A DNA stretch of 64,000 nt, from assembly GCA_902773995.1 (NCBI GenBank), contig CACYGL010000001.1, positions 140,499 through 204,498 on the forward strand. Direction: 5' to 3'. The notes beneath the pieces were generated by a model. It had not been told where the DNA came from and did not search any database. It saw only the letters and a list, made by a program, of their open reading frames with translations. The position numbers were made by a program, and so were the translations under genes. This DNA comes from an uncultured Coriobacteriaceae bacterium. Its GTDB lineage: Bacteria; Actinomycetota; Coriobacteriia; Coriobacteriales; Atopobiaceae. Positions 18,242-25,771 of this stretch are shown piece by piece; the stretch's first letter is position 1, and each line of letters starts with the position of its first letter.

Positions 18242-18616
18242 CTAGACCCTCTCGACGCTCTTCTTCACGGCGGCCGTGGCAATGGTGACGAGAAGCGCCA
18301 AGACAAACGCGACGGCGCCAACCACGATGGGAGCCACCTGGCCGTTGGCAAACGCAACGTCACCTGCGCAGAGCGCCCCAGTGGCAACAGTGGCGCCAGC
18401 TGAGGGCCCCATGAGTTGTGGCGCGTTAGAGGGCACGTTTGCGACCCTGGCACCTCTTGCGCCCACGAGCAGGGCAACCACCGAGGCAGCCACGACAAAG
18501 AGGTCAGTAATGTCGACGCCGAGAACCGCAAGCACGACTCCCGCAACGACGCAGACGCACCCTACGATGAGTGCAACAATGCCAGAGAGCTTGAGCCTCT
18601 TTGCTTCCGGAGACAT
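18242..18616 (-). CDS. Small four-helix membrane protein, family unknown
   Basis: 124 residues from the ATG at 18616, which follows GAGGGG by six bases; longer in-frame sequence upstream is unsupported. Four hydrophobic segments are visible (IVALIVGCVCVVAGVVLAVL, LFVVAASVVALLVGARG, GATVATGALCAGDVAFA, IVVGAVAFVLALLVTIA) and the protein ends in Lys/Arg. No catalytic motif or family is recognised. It may be transcribed with the OatA-like gene 146 bases downstream, but that gap is large. Confidence 0.65.
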   Translation of the reverse strand: MSPEAKRLKLSGIVALIVGCVCVVAGVVLAVLGVDITDLFVVAASVVALLVGARGARVANVPSNAPQLMGPSAGATVATGALCAGDVAFANGQVAPIVVGAVAFVLALLVTIATAAVKKSVERV

Positions 18617-18725
18617 GAGCCACCCCTCGCTAATAATGCCGCCCGCACACGCGGCGCAGTAACCAAACGGAACTTGTATACCCAATTGAATGGATCAGTT
18701 TTCTTGCCACACGGACTCATCTTGC

Positions 18726-18760
18726 AAAAACGCTCCCCCACCCGCAAGGGAGAGGGAGCG
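18726..18760 (-). terminator. Intrinsic terminator after the tRNA pair
   Basis: On the minus strand CGCTCCC pairs with GGGAGCG across a loop that itself contains pairing CTCCC/GGGTG bases, followed by TTTTT. It lies ten bases after the CCA end of the CAT-anticodon tRNA. Confidence 0.75.
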
Positions 18761-18769
18761 TGCATGTCA

Positions 18770-18845
18770 TGGTGGGCCCAGTAGGATTCGAACCTACAAC
18801 CCAGGGATTATGAGTCCCCTGCGCTAACCGTTGCGCCATGAGCCC
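18770..18845 (-). tRNA. tRNA with CAT anticodon (Met, or Ile2 after lysidine modification)
   Basis: Cloverleaf on the minus strand: acceptor GGGCTCA / TGGGCCC (one G-T pair), D arm with GCGCAACGGTTAGCGC, anticodon stem GGGGA / TCCCT with loop CTCATAA, T arm GTAGG-TTCGAAT-CCTAC, discriminator A, encoded CCA at 18770-18772. CAT occurs in elongator Met, initiator Met and lysidine-modified Ile2. It lacks the three G-C pairs of an initiator anticodon stem, and the GCAGGGGACTCATAATC region resembles bacterial Ile2, so Ile2 is possible. Confidence 0.85.
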
Positions 18846-18865
18846 GTACGAAAAAGGGCGACGGC

Positions 18866-18938
18866 AGGAGAATAGGGGGTTCGAACCCCTGACCTCGTGA
18901 CTGCCAGTCACGCGCTCTCCCAACTGAGCTAATTCCCC
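18866..18938 (-). tRNA. tRNA-Ala (anticodon GGC)
   Basis: Cloverleaf on the minus strand: acceptor GGGGAAT / ATTCTCC with the alanine identity pair G3-U70, D arm AGCTCAGTTGGGAGAGC, anticodon stem CGTGA / TCACG with loop CTGGCAG, T arm AGGGG-TTCGAAC-CCCCT. The base after the acceptor is T and no CCA is encoded, unlike the other two tRNAs here. It is 20 bases upstream of the CAT tRNA and shares its promoter and terminator. Confidence 0.88.
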
Positions 18939-18957
18939 GTGGGTTGGTGCGGGAATT

Positions 18958-18985
18958 ACTATACCAGACGAGATTTTTGGGTCAA
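18958..18985 (-). promoter_or_regulatory. Promoter of the tRNA-Ala / CAT-tRNA unit
   Basis: Minus strand: -35 TTGACC (18980-18985), 16-base spacer, -10 TATAGT (18958-18963), about 20 bases before tRNA-Ala. Directly upstream is an A/T-rich dyad (CAACTTTTT / AAAAAGTTG, about 18986-19005) that could act as an UP element. Confidence 0.65.
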
Positions 18986-19069
18986 CAACTTTTTTGAAAA
19001 AGTTGGAACCAATCCAGCGTGGCCAAACGGTCCCCTTCTTGCAAGGTATATCCGCCCCTCTCGCGGAGA

Positions 19070-19140
19070 TTAGCTCTTTTTCTTAAACGCAAACCGCATT
19101 TCCGCAGGTCACCGATAACGATTTTAAGAGAAGGAGCTAA
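19070..19140. repeat. 18-bp inverted repeat in a 253-base gene-free stretch
   Basis: The stretch 18939-19191 has no gene beyond the tRNA promoter. It holds arms at 19070-19087 and 19123-19140 that are inverted repeats with two differences; in plus-strand RNA both become G-U pairs, giving a continuous 18-bp stem with a 35-base loop. In minus-strand RNA they would be A-C mismatches. Function unknown; it lies just downstream of the alpha-hydroxy-acid oxidase gene. Confidence 0.5.
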
Positions 19141-19191
19141 ACCCCGAGAAGAACAGGCATTGGGATCGCCACAGTGCTGGAGATTGGATTC

Positions 19192-20223
19192 CTACCAGCT
19201 CACCAGGTCATCCGTGATGTCCGAGACGGTCTCGGCGCCGCACATCTCCATCGTGTCCGCAAGTTCGCCCTGCAGCTGAGCGAAAAAGTCTCTCACGCCC
19301 TGCTCTCCCCCGCCGTACATCGCAACCACAAACGGACGGCACATGAGGACCGCACTCGCCCCAAGCGCAAGCGCGCGGAAGACGTCAACGCCAGTCCTAA
19401 TGCCTCCATCGACGAGAACAGCAAGGTCGTCGCCAACGGCGCGTGAGATCTCCGGGAGCACCGTTGCCGTGGCCTCCACACCATCTTGGACGCGTCCGCC
19501 GTGGTTGGAGACAACAATGCCGTCGGCACCCGCCTTGAAGGCCTTCTCGGCGCCTCGCTCGGTCATGATGCCCTTGAGAACAAAGGGCGTATCCGCCGCA
19601 TGGCAGGCCTTGGCGATCTCACGCAGCTGCGAAACATCCTTGGGGCCCGCAGGCGGCTGCTGACCCTTGAGGAACGGAAGCCCCGCACCATCGATGTCCA
19701 TGGCCACGGCAACGGGATGTGCCGCAAGAGCGAGCCTCAGCTTGTCTCGCACCACGTCCTTCGACCACGGCTTGATGGTACAGATGCCACAGCCGTCAAG
19801 GCCTGAAATGGCACGACAGGCTCCCTCGTGAAGCGAGGCGGCGAGGCCGTCACCCGTCCACCCCAGCGACCCTGCCCCTGCAGCTGCACGGAGCATCACG
19901 TCGTTGTAGGTCTCCATGTCGTACTTGGGGCCGTAGTGGCGGTTCACGTCACCCAGCGGGCCAACCATCACGGGCAACGAGAGCTTGCGCCCAAAGAGTG
20001 TCACGGAGGTGTCCGGCTCATACGGCTTGTGGATGGTGTCCATGTGAAGCATCACAGACTGCCAGGCCTCATAGTTGCGAACGGCCACCGTTCCCGTGCC
20101 CTTTGCACCCGGGCCGGGAATGCAGTTGCGGCAGGCCCTTCCGTCGCAGACGGGGCACGCCTTGCAGCTGCCCATCTGTCCCCGAGCGGCCTCGGCCAGC
20201 TCTGCGTAGCTCATGCGTCCCAT
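19192..20223 (-). CDS. FMN-dependent alpha-hydroxy-acid oxidising protein (lactate oxidase/dehydrogenase family)
   Basis: 343 residues. The FMN-binding barrel shows VMVGPLGD, VAMDIDGAG, the lysine of FVLKGIMT, the catalytic His and Arg block VVSNHGGRVQDG, and LVDGGIRTGVDVFRALALGAS. The N-terminus carries five cysteines (C20, C23, C26, C31, C34) in a pattern seen in the anaerobe-type branch of the family, suggesting a metal or Fe-S site. Start chosen at the ATG at 20223, five bases after GGGGGG; further upstream the frame runs into proS. Likely substrates are small 2-hydroxy acids such as lactate, but this is family inference. Confidence 0.83.
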   Translation of the reverse strand: MGRMSYAELAEAARGQMGSCKACPVCDGRACRNCIPGPGAKGTGTVAVRNYEAWQSVMLHMDTIHKPYEPDTSVTLFGRKLSLPVMVGPLGDVNRHYGPKYDMETYNDVMLRAAAGAGSLGWTGDGLAASLHEGACRAISGLDGCGICTIKPWSKDVVRDKLRLALAAHPVAVAMDIDGAGLPFLKGQQPPAGPKDVSQLREIAKACHAADTPFVLKGIMTERGAEKAFKAGADGIVVSNHGGRVQDGVEATATVLPEISRAVGDDLAVLVDGGIRTGVDVFRALALGASAVLMCRPFVVAMYGGGEQGVRDFFAQLQGELADTMEMCGAETVSDITDDLVSW

Positions 20224-20243
20224 GGAATCCCCCCATACGAATA

Positions 20244-20266
20244 GGGCCGCGGAGGTCCCGCGGCCC
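20244..20266 (-). terminator. GC hairpin in the proS-oxidase gap
   Basis: Perfect 9-bp stem GGGCCGCGG / CCGCGGCCC with a 5-base loop, 20 bases upstream of the oxidase ATG. It has no T-tract. It could end proS transcripts together with the palindrome at 20283-20311, or shape the oxidase leader. Confidence 0.45.
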
Positions 20267-20282
20267 ACCTCCAGCAAGTGAA

Positions 20283-20311
20283 TGAGACAAAGGGAAACTC
20301 CCTTTGTCTCA
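20283..20311. repeat. 29-bp palindrome, copy 1, containing the proS stop codon
   Basis: Perfect 13-bp arms (TGAGACAAAGGGA / TCCCTTTGTCTCA) around a 3-base loop. Read on the minus strand, its first three bases are the TGA stop of proS. An identical 29-base copy is at 52569-52597, where the first TGA is the dinB stop. A terminator or mobile palindromic repeat is likely. Confidence 0.8.
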
Positions 20312-22024
20312 CGCGCGCTCAGAGACGACGCGTGCCGAGAGGAGCGAAGCCACTTCGTCGATGGCGACCTCGGTGCGCTCGCCGGTCGCACGGACCTTGA
20401 GCTCCACGTTGCCGTTCTTGATGGCCTTCTTGCCGCAGACCACCTGGTACGGGAAGCCCATGAGGTCCGCGTCGGCAAACTTGACGCCTGGGCGCTCCTT
20501 GCGATCGTCCACGATGACCTCGACGCCCGCGGCGAGAAGCTCCTCGGCCACGCGCGAGGCAACGGGCCACACGACGTCATCGTTCACGTCGAGAGGGACG
20601 ACCTCGACCTCGTAGGGCGCAACTGCCACGGGGAACGAGATGCCGTGCTCGTCGTGGTGCTGCTCGACCACGGCCGCCAGCATGCGAGAGACGCCGATGC
20701 CGTAGCAGCCCATCTGGAAGGGCTTCTCGACGCCATCGGGGTCGGCGAAGGTGGCACCCATGGTCTCGGAGTACTTGGTGCCCAGCTGGAAGACCTGACC
20801 AACCTCAATGCCGCGGGCGGCCTTAAGGGGTGCCCCGCACTTGGGGCATATGTCGCCAGCCTTGGCGGTGATGACGTCCACCCAGCGGCCAATCGTGAAG
20901 TCACGGCCCTGCTTGGCGTGCACGTAGTGGAAGCCCGCATCATTGGCGCCGATGGCCCACCAGGAGGAGTTACGCAGTGACTCATCAGCACAGGCTCCAA
21001 CGCCCTCAGGAAGGTCGATGGGGCCAATGAAGCCCTTGACGAGCCCGTACTGCACAAGCTCCTCGTCGCTCATCATGTGGTAGGCGCCAAAGGCGTGCTC
21101 GGCCTTCACGTCATTCATCTCATGGTCGCCGGGGACAAAGCACACCCACGGCTTGCCGTCGCCGTCGACAAGCGCGAGCGCCTTCCTCGTGGCGGCCTCG
21201 GGCGCCTTGAGGAACGCCGCGAGGTCGGCGATAGTCTCGCAACCAGGCGTCGAGAGCTTCTCGAGGTCTCCCTCCTCGCCCTCGATGAGGTTGATGGGGG
21301 CAGAGGCGGCCTCGGTGTCTGCCGCAAAGCCGCATTCGTCGCAGTAGACGATCTCGGCCTCGCCGGCATCCGCCAGCGCCATGAACTCGACGGAGGTGTC
21401 GCCGCCAATCTGGCCGGAGTCCGCAACCACAGGGAGCGCGCGCAGCCCCACGCGCTCACAGATGCGCGCATAGGCGCCCTTCTCGTCGTTGTAGGACTTC
21501 TGCATCCCCTCGACGTCGGCGTCGAAGGAGTAGCCGTCCTTCATGATGAACTCGCGGCCGCGCATGAGGCCAAAGCGGGGGCGCAGCTCGTCGCGGAACT
21601 TGTCCTGGATCTGATAAAGCGTCACAGGGAGCTGCTTGTAGGAGCGAAGTTCGTTGCGGACGAGGTCAGTGAAGGACTCCTCATGCGTGGGGCCAAGGGC
21701 AAACTCGCGCTCGTGGCGGTCCTTGAGGCGCATGAGCTCCGGGCCATAGGCACTCCAGCGGCCGGACTGGCGCCAGAGCTCGCCGTCGGTGAGGATGGGG
21801 ACGAGCATCTCCTGCGCGCCAATGCCCTCCATCTCGTCGCGAATCACAGCCTCGATCTTCATGAGCGAGCGCCACGCAAGCGGCAGGTAACTGTAGAGAC
21901 CGGAGGCAGACTTGCGAATCATTCCCGCACGGAGCAAAAGCCTATGACTAGCAAGCTCCGCCTCCGCAGGATCCTCCTTGAGCGTAGGCGCATAGAGCCC
22001 AGTCATCCTTGCATACGTTCTCAC
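20309..22024 (-). CDS. proS: Prolyl-tRNA synthetase
   Basis: Charges tRNA-Pro. 571 residues, the bacterial ProS type with an editing insertion: class II motif 1 region LASHRLLLRAGMIRKSASGLYSYLPL, motif 2 RDELRPRFGLMRGREFIMKDGYSFD, the INS editing domain in the middle (IADLAAFLKAPEAATRKAL), motif 3 MGCYGIGVSRMLAA, and the anticodon-binding domain. The GTG at 22024 follows AGAGG by nine bases; an ATG six codons later (22006) is an alternative. It follows ispG after 75 bases and ends in the palindrome at 20283-20311. Confidence 0.95.
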   Translation of the reverse strand: MRTYARMTGLYAPTLKEDPAEAELASHRLLLRAGMIRKSASGLYSYLPLAWRSLMKIEAVIRDEMEGIGAQEMLVPILTDGELWRQSGRWSAYGPELMRLKDRHEREFALGPTHEESFTDLVRNELRSYKQLPVTLYQIQDKFRDELRPRFGLMRGREFIMKDGYSFDADVEGMQKSYNDEKGAYARICERVGLRALPVVADSGQIGGDTSVEFMALADAGEAEIVYCDECGFAADTEAASAPINLIEGEEGDLEKLSTPGCETIADLAAFLKAPEAATRKALALVDGDGKPWVCFVPGDHEMNDVKAEHAFGAYHMMSDEELVQYGLVKGFIGPIDLPEGVGACADESLRNSSWWAIGANDAGFHYVHAKQGRDFTIGRWVDVITAKAGDICPKCGAPLKAARGIEVGQVFQLGTKYSETMGATFADPDGVEKPFQMGCYGIGVSRMLAAVVEQHHDEHGISFPVAVAPYEVEVVPLDVNDDVVWPVASRVAEELLAAGVEVIVDDRKERPGVKFADADLMGFPYQVVCGKKAIKNGNVELKVRATGERTEVAIDEVASLLSARVVSERA

Positions 22025-22099
22025 GGTGAAAGTCCTCTCCCCCGGCAAACTGGCCGGGCATCATGCGCCGAAACCGACGCTATGCAATTCTACGGCCGA

Positions 22100-23194
22100 T
22101 TAGGCATCAAGGGCGCCGGGGAAGCGCCGCTCGATCTCGGCCATGAGTTCGTCAACGATCTTGTCAGCAGGAACCTTGCGCAGCGGCTTACCACCCTCGA
22201 AGAGCATGGCCTGCCCGTGACCGCATGCCACGCCAAGGTCTGCGTCGGAGGCCTCGCCGGGCCCGTTCACCACGCAGCCCATGACGGCAACGGTGATGGG
22301 CACCTTAACCGCAGAGAGGCGCTTGCCCACCTCCTCGGCAATAGGAATCATGTCGACTTGGCAACGCCCGCAGGTAGGACAACTCACAAGCTCGGGCGAG
22401 CGGCGGCGCATGCCAAGCGCCGAGAGGAGCTCCCAGGCAACCGCAACCTCCTCAACCGGGTCTGCGGTGAGCGAGAGGCGCATGGTGTCGCCAATGCCCT
22501 CCTCGAGAAGGATTCCCACGCCCGCGGCGTTCTTGACCGTGCCCTGGCGAAGCGTTCCTGCCTCGGTGACACCCACATGAAGCGGCACCTCGGGCAAGGC
22601 CTTCGAGAGCGCACGGTAGGTCGCAAGGGTGGTGGGCACGCTGTGAGCCTTGGCGGAGAGCACGACGTCGAGAAAGCCACGGTCACGGAAGTGCTCGACG
22701 AAGCCCTCGGCCGAGGCCACGAGTTTCTCGGGAAGCGCGAGGTCTTGCCTGGCGGCGATCTTCTCGTCGAGCGAGCCCGCATTGACGCCAATGCGAATGG
22801 GAATCCCCGCCTCGCCGCAGGCATCTATCACAGCGTCCACGCGATCCCAGGAGCCGATGTTTCCCGGGTTCACGCGCAGGGCCGCCGCACCGCGGGCGGC
22901 AGCACCCAGGGCAAGCCGGTAGTCAAAGTGGATGTCCGCGATCACGGGCAGCGGCGACTCCGCGCAGATGCGCTCGAAGCCGTCGAGCGACTCCGCGTTG
23001 GGAACTGCCACGCGGATGATCTCGCATCCGGCGTCTGCAAGGCGTCTAATTTGCGCAAGTGTGGCTGCAGCATCTGCCGTCTTGGTGGTGCACATCGACT
23101 GCACCGAGACGGGCGCACCGCCACCCACAGCGACGTTGCCAACCATGACGCGCCGTGTTAGCTCACGGGGAAGTTTCTGAGTGCTGGTATCCAT
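22100..23194 (-). CDS. ispG: 4-hydroxy-3-methylbut-2-en-1-yl diphosphate synthase
   Basis: Sixth step of the MEP pathway, an Fe-S enzyme converting MEcPP to HMBPP. 364 residues with TRRVMVGNVAVGGGAPVSVQSMCTTKT-type N-terminus, barrel motifs ADIHFDYRLAL and RVNPGNIGSW, and the C-terminal cluster cysteines in SCPTCGRC and VMGCVVNGPGEA followed by a Glu. The ATG at 23194 overlaps the region of the rseP stop (TGACATG); an in-frame TTG at 23206 is less likely. The gene order rseP-ispG is common. Confidence 0.94.
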   Translation of the reverse strand: MDTSTQKLPRELTRRVMVGNVAVGGGAPVSVQSMCTTKTADAAATLAQIRRLADAGCEIIRVAVPNAESLDGFERICAESPLPVIADIHFDYRLALGAAARGAAALRVNPGNIGSWDRVDAVIDACGEAGIPIRIGVNAGSLDEKIAARQDLALPEKLVASAEGFVEHFRDRGFLDVVLSAKAHSVPTTLATYRALSKALPEVPLHVGVTEAGTLRQGTVKNAAGVGILLEEGIGDTMRLSLTADPVEEVAVAWELLSALGMRRRSPELVSCPTCGRCQVDMIPIAEEVGKRLSAVKVPITVAVMGCVVNGPGEASDADLGVACGHGQAMLFEGGKPLRKVPADKIVDELMAEIERRFPGALDA

Positions 23195-23195
23195 G

Positions 23196-24575
23196 TCAGC
23201 CGCCAATCACAAAGGTCACGATGTCATTTCTCATGGCCACGACAAAGACGAAGAGAAAGAAGGCAAGCCCCACGTAGCTCACGATGGTCTGCGCGCGTGC
23301 GGAGACCTGGCGCCTGGAGATGGCCTGGATTATCTCGATGAGAATCTTGCCGCCGTCAAGCGGTGGAATCGGCAGCAGATTCATGAATCCGAGCGACATC
23401 GAGATGGCACCAATGAAGAAGGCGAGCGTGGGAACACCTGCGGAAGCCGCCTCGGAGGCCATGACCGAGATGCCCACGACGGAGCTTGACTGGTCGAGGA
23501 CCTCCATGGTGTGGGTGGGCACAATGAGCTTCACGGCATACTCCGCCACCAGTCCACCGTACGCCGCGGACCCGCGAAGCGCCTGGCCAAGTGAGGGATA
23601 GTACGTGTAGGCCTGGTTGGTGATGCCAAGGTACTCCGCCGCCTGGCCATCAACCAGGTCGACGGTGGTCTCGGATGCCGAGCCGTCTCTCTCGTAGTCG
23701 AGCGTGAAGTCGGTCCCGGACTCCAGGTAGGGCTTGATTGCGGCAACAAGGTCATCGTAGGTGGAGACGGCCTCCCCTTCCACGGCCGTAATGCGGTCGC
23801 CCGCCTCGAGACCTGCCGCCTCGGCAAAGGACCCTGGGGAGACGCTGCCAATCACGGGTTCATTCGAGGCAACCTGCACGCCCATGATCATGAAGGACGC
23901 CGTGACAACTACGAGCGCCACCAGAAGGTTCACCACGGGGCCGGCAAGGAGCATCGCGCACCGGCGCCAGAAGCCGCACCCAAGGTAGGTTCGCCCGCGC
24001 TCGTGCGCGAGGAACTCGTCCGCGCTCATTTCAGGGTCCCGCGGCTCACCGTAGTTGGTGGTCCCAGCCTGGGAGAAGTCATGTCCACGGTCATACTCGG
24101 TGCGCAAGCTGGCGTCGCGCCGGAGCGTCTCGAAGCTCGCAGGCCAGTCGGACTGGCCCTCGTGCTCACCAAGTGCCGAATCGTAGTATGGCCTCACGGC
24201 TGCCCAGTCAGTAAGCGTCGCGAGAAGCCCGTAGGCCCGATCGACGTCGCAGCCCAGCTGGGCGGCCAGGTCGCTCACGGCAATCCTGCCGGCACGCTGA
24301 ACGGCCATGAGAGCCGCACCGAGAAGCTCATCCGTAGAGTTCTCCATGCCGCAAATGCGCGTGTAGCCGCCAAGCAGGATGGGGGTCACGCCAATCTCGG
24401 TACCGTGGTCTCTACTCTTATGCGAGAGCTTGACCCGACAGGGCATGCCTAGAAAGAACTCGGTCACGCGGACGCCACACGCGCGGGCGGCCAGGTAGTG
24501 GCCCCCCTCGTGCACAAAGACGAGAAGCGAGAGAACGACCACGCCCCAGAAGATTGCCGATACGACCCCCGTCAT
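23196..24575 (-). CDS. rseP: RseP/RasP-type site-2 metalloprotease with large cytosolic insertion
   Basis: Intramembrane zinc protease. 459 residues. HEGGH at 22-26 in the first helix, GGY at about 69-71, a membrane segment LLAGPVVNLLVALVVV at about 209-224, a PDZ domain at about 235-305 (VSPGSFAEAAGLEAGDRITAVEG), and the second metal motif NLLPIPPLDGG at 399-409. Between GGY and the second helix lie about 120 residues instead of the usual 25-40; residues 84-128 look like a winged helix (AGRIAVSDLAAQLGCDVDRA). It lies between dxr and ispG, overlapping the dxr stop by four bases. Confidence 0.9.
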   Translation of the reverse strand: MTGVVSAIFWGVVVLSLLVFVHEGGHYLAARACGVRVTEFFLGMPCRVKLSHKSRDHGTEIGVTPILLGGYTRICGMENSTDELLGAALMAVQRAGRIAVSDLAAQLGCDVDRAYGLLATLTDWAAVRPYYDSALGEHEGQSDWPASFETLRRDASLRTEYDRGHDFSQAGTTNYGEPRDPEMSADEFLAHERGRTYLGCGFWRRCAMLLAGPVVNLLVALVVVTASFMIMGVQVASNEPVIGSVSPGSFAEAAGLEAGDRITAVEGEAVSTYDDLVAAIKPYLESGTDFTLDYERDGSASETTVDLVDGQAAEYLGITNQAYTYYPSLGQALRGSAAYGGLVAEYAVKLIVPTHTMEVLDQSSSVVGISVMASEAASAGVPTLAFFIGAISMSLGFMNLLPIPPLDGGKILIEIIQAISRRQVSARAQTIVSYVGLAFFLFVFVVAMRNDIVTFVIGG

Positions 24576-25771
24576 GCGCGGATTTCCCTGATGACGGAGC
24601 GAGCGAGCTGCCGCGACCTGGCATCGACCTCAGCCAGCTGCGCCAGGTTGTCAACAGGCACCGCCTTCGTGGCATTCATAACAGACGAAATGACGCGCTC
24701 GATTTCGAGAAAGCCGCACTCCCCTGCCCTAAACGCCGCATTGGCGACCTCGTTGGCTGCGTTAGCGGCGCACGGCATGGTTCCGGCGATGCGACCCGCC
24801 TCTTTAATGAGGGCAAGGCACCCAAAGGTCTTCTCGTCCGCCTCACCAAACGTGACCGGTGCCTCGTGGCACCAGTCCACAGGAACCGTTGGGGCAGACC
24901 ACCGCTCCGGATAGCTGAGCGCGTACTGTATGGGGATGCGCATGTCAGAGGGTCCAAGCTGGGCCTTCACCGAGCCGTCTGCAAACTCGACCATCGAGTG
25001 GATACGACTCTGACGCTGCACGAGCACATGAATGTCGTCGATGCCCACGCCAAAGAGGTGGTGAGCCTCGATGACCTCCAGCCCCTTGTTGGTAAGCGTC
25101 GCGCAGTCGATGGTGATCTTGGGACCCATGGTCCACGTGGGGTGCGCAAGGGCGTCCCCCGGCGTCACGCGAGAGAGCTGACTTCTGGTCATGCCATAGA
25201 AGGGGCCGCCCGAGCAGGTGAGCCATATGCGATTGATATCCTGGTCCCTCTCGCCAACTAGACACTGGTAGATGGCACTGTGCTCGGAGTCAACGGGAAT
25301 GAGCTTCCCTGGCTTGGCAAGCGGCATGAGAAGGTCGCCGGCAACGACGATTGACTCTTTGTTGGCGTAGGAAAGAATCTTATCCGCTTTGAGCGCTGCA
25401 TAGCCTGCGGCCATGCCGGCCTCGCCCACCACGGCGTTAACCACGCAGTCGACGTCGGGAAGCTCCGCGAGAGCCATGACCGCATCGGGGCCAAAGCCCA
25501 GCTCGCACCCAGAGGGAACCTCCTCGAGTGCCACGTCACCCTTGCGAGAGGCATCGGCGACGGCAAGATGGGTGGCACCAAACTCGCACGCAGCCTCAAC
25601 AAGCCGTTCGCAGGAGGAGTTAACGGAAAGGGCAACCACCTTAAGACGATCGGCATGCTGACGGCATACGTCGAGCGTCTGCATCCCGATGGAGCCCGAG
25701 CACCCCAGGACCGCAACGCGAAGAACATGCGGACGTGGGGAGCGCGCTCCGGGGCGCTCAAACAAACTCAT
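24572..25771 (-). CDS. dxr: 1-deoxy-D-xylulose 5-phosphate reductoisomerase
   Basis: Second step of the MEP pathway, NADPH dependent. 399 residues: NADPH motif VLGCSGSIGMQTLDV, ANKESIVVAGDLL, the metal site PVDSEHSAIYQCL, the flexible loop TCSGGPFYG, TMGPKITIDCATLTNKGLEVIEAHHLFG and the helical C-terminus. It overlaps cdsA by four bases at its start and rseP by four at its end, so lipid carrier synthesis and membrane proteolysis genes are tightly coupled. Confidence 0.96.
   Translation of the reverse strand: MSLFERPGARSPRPHVLRVAVLGCSGSIGMQTLDVCRQHADRLKVVALSVNSSCERLVEAACEFGATHLAVADASRKGDVALEEVPSGCELGFGPDAVMALAELPDVDCVVNAVVGEAGMAAGYAALKADKILSYANKESIVVAGDLLMPLAKPGKLIPVDSEHSAIYQCLVGERDQDINRIWLTCSGGPFYGMTRSQLSRVTPGDALAHPTWTMGPKITIDCATLTNKGLEVIEAHHLFGVGIDDIHVLVQRQSRIHSMVEFADGSVKAQLGPSDMRIPIQYALSYPERWSAPTVPVDWCHEAPVTFGEADEKTFGCLALIKEAGRIAGTMPCAANAANEVANAAFRAGECGFLEIERVISSVMNATKAVPVDNLAQLAEVDARSRQLARSVIREIRA

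Noticed and set aside
18866..18938. A glycine tRNA (GCC) on the plus strand
   Set aside because: The anticodon and T loops look palindromic, but only the minus strand has a correct D arm and acceptor (GGGGAAT...ATTCTCC) in tRNA order, giving Ala(GGC).
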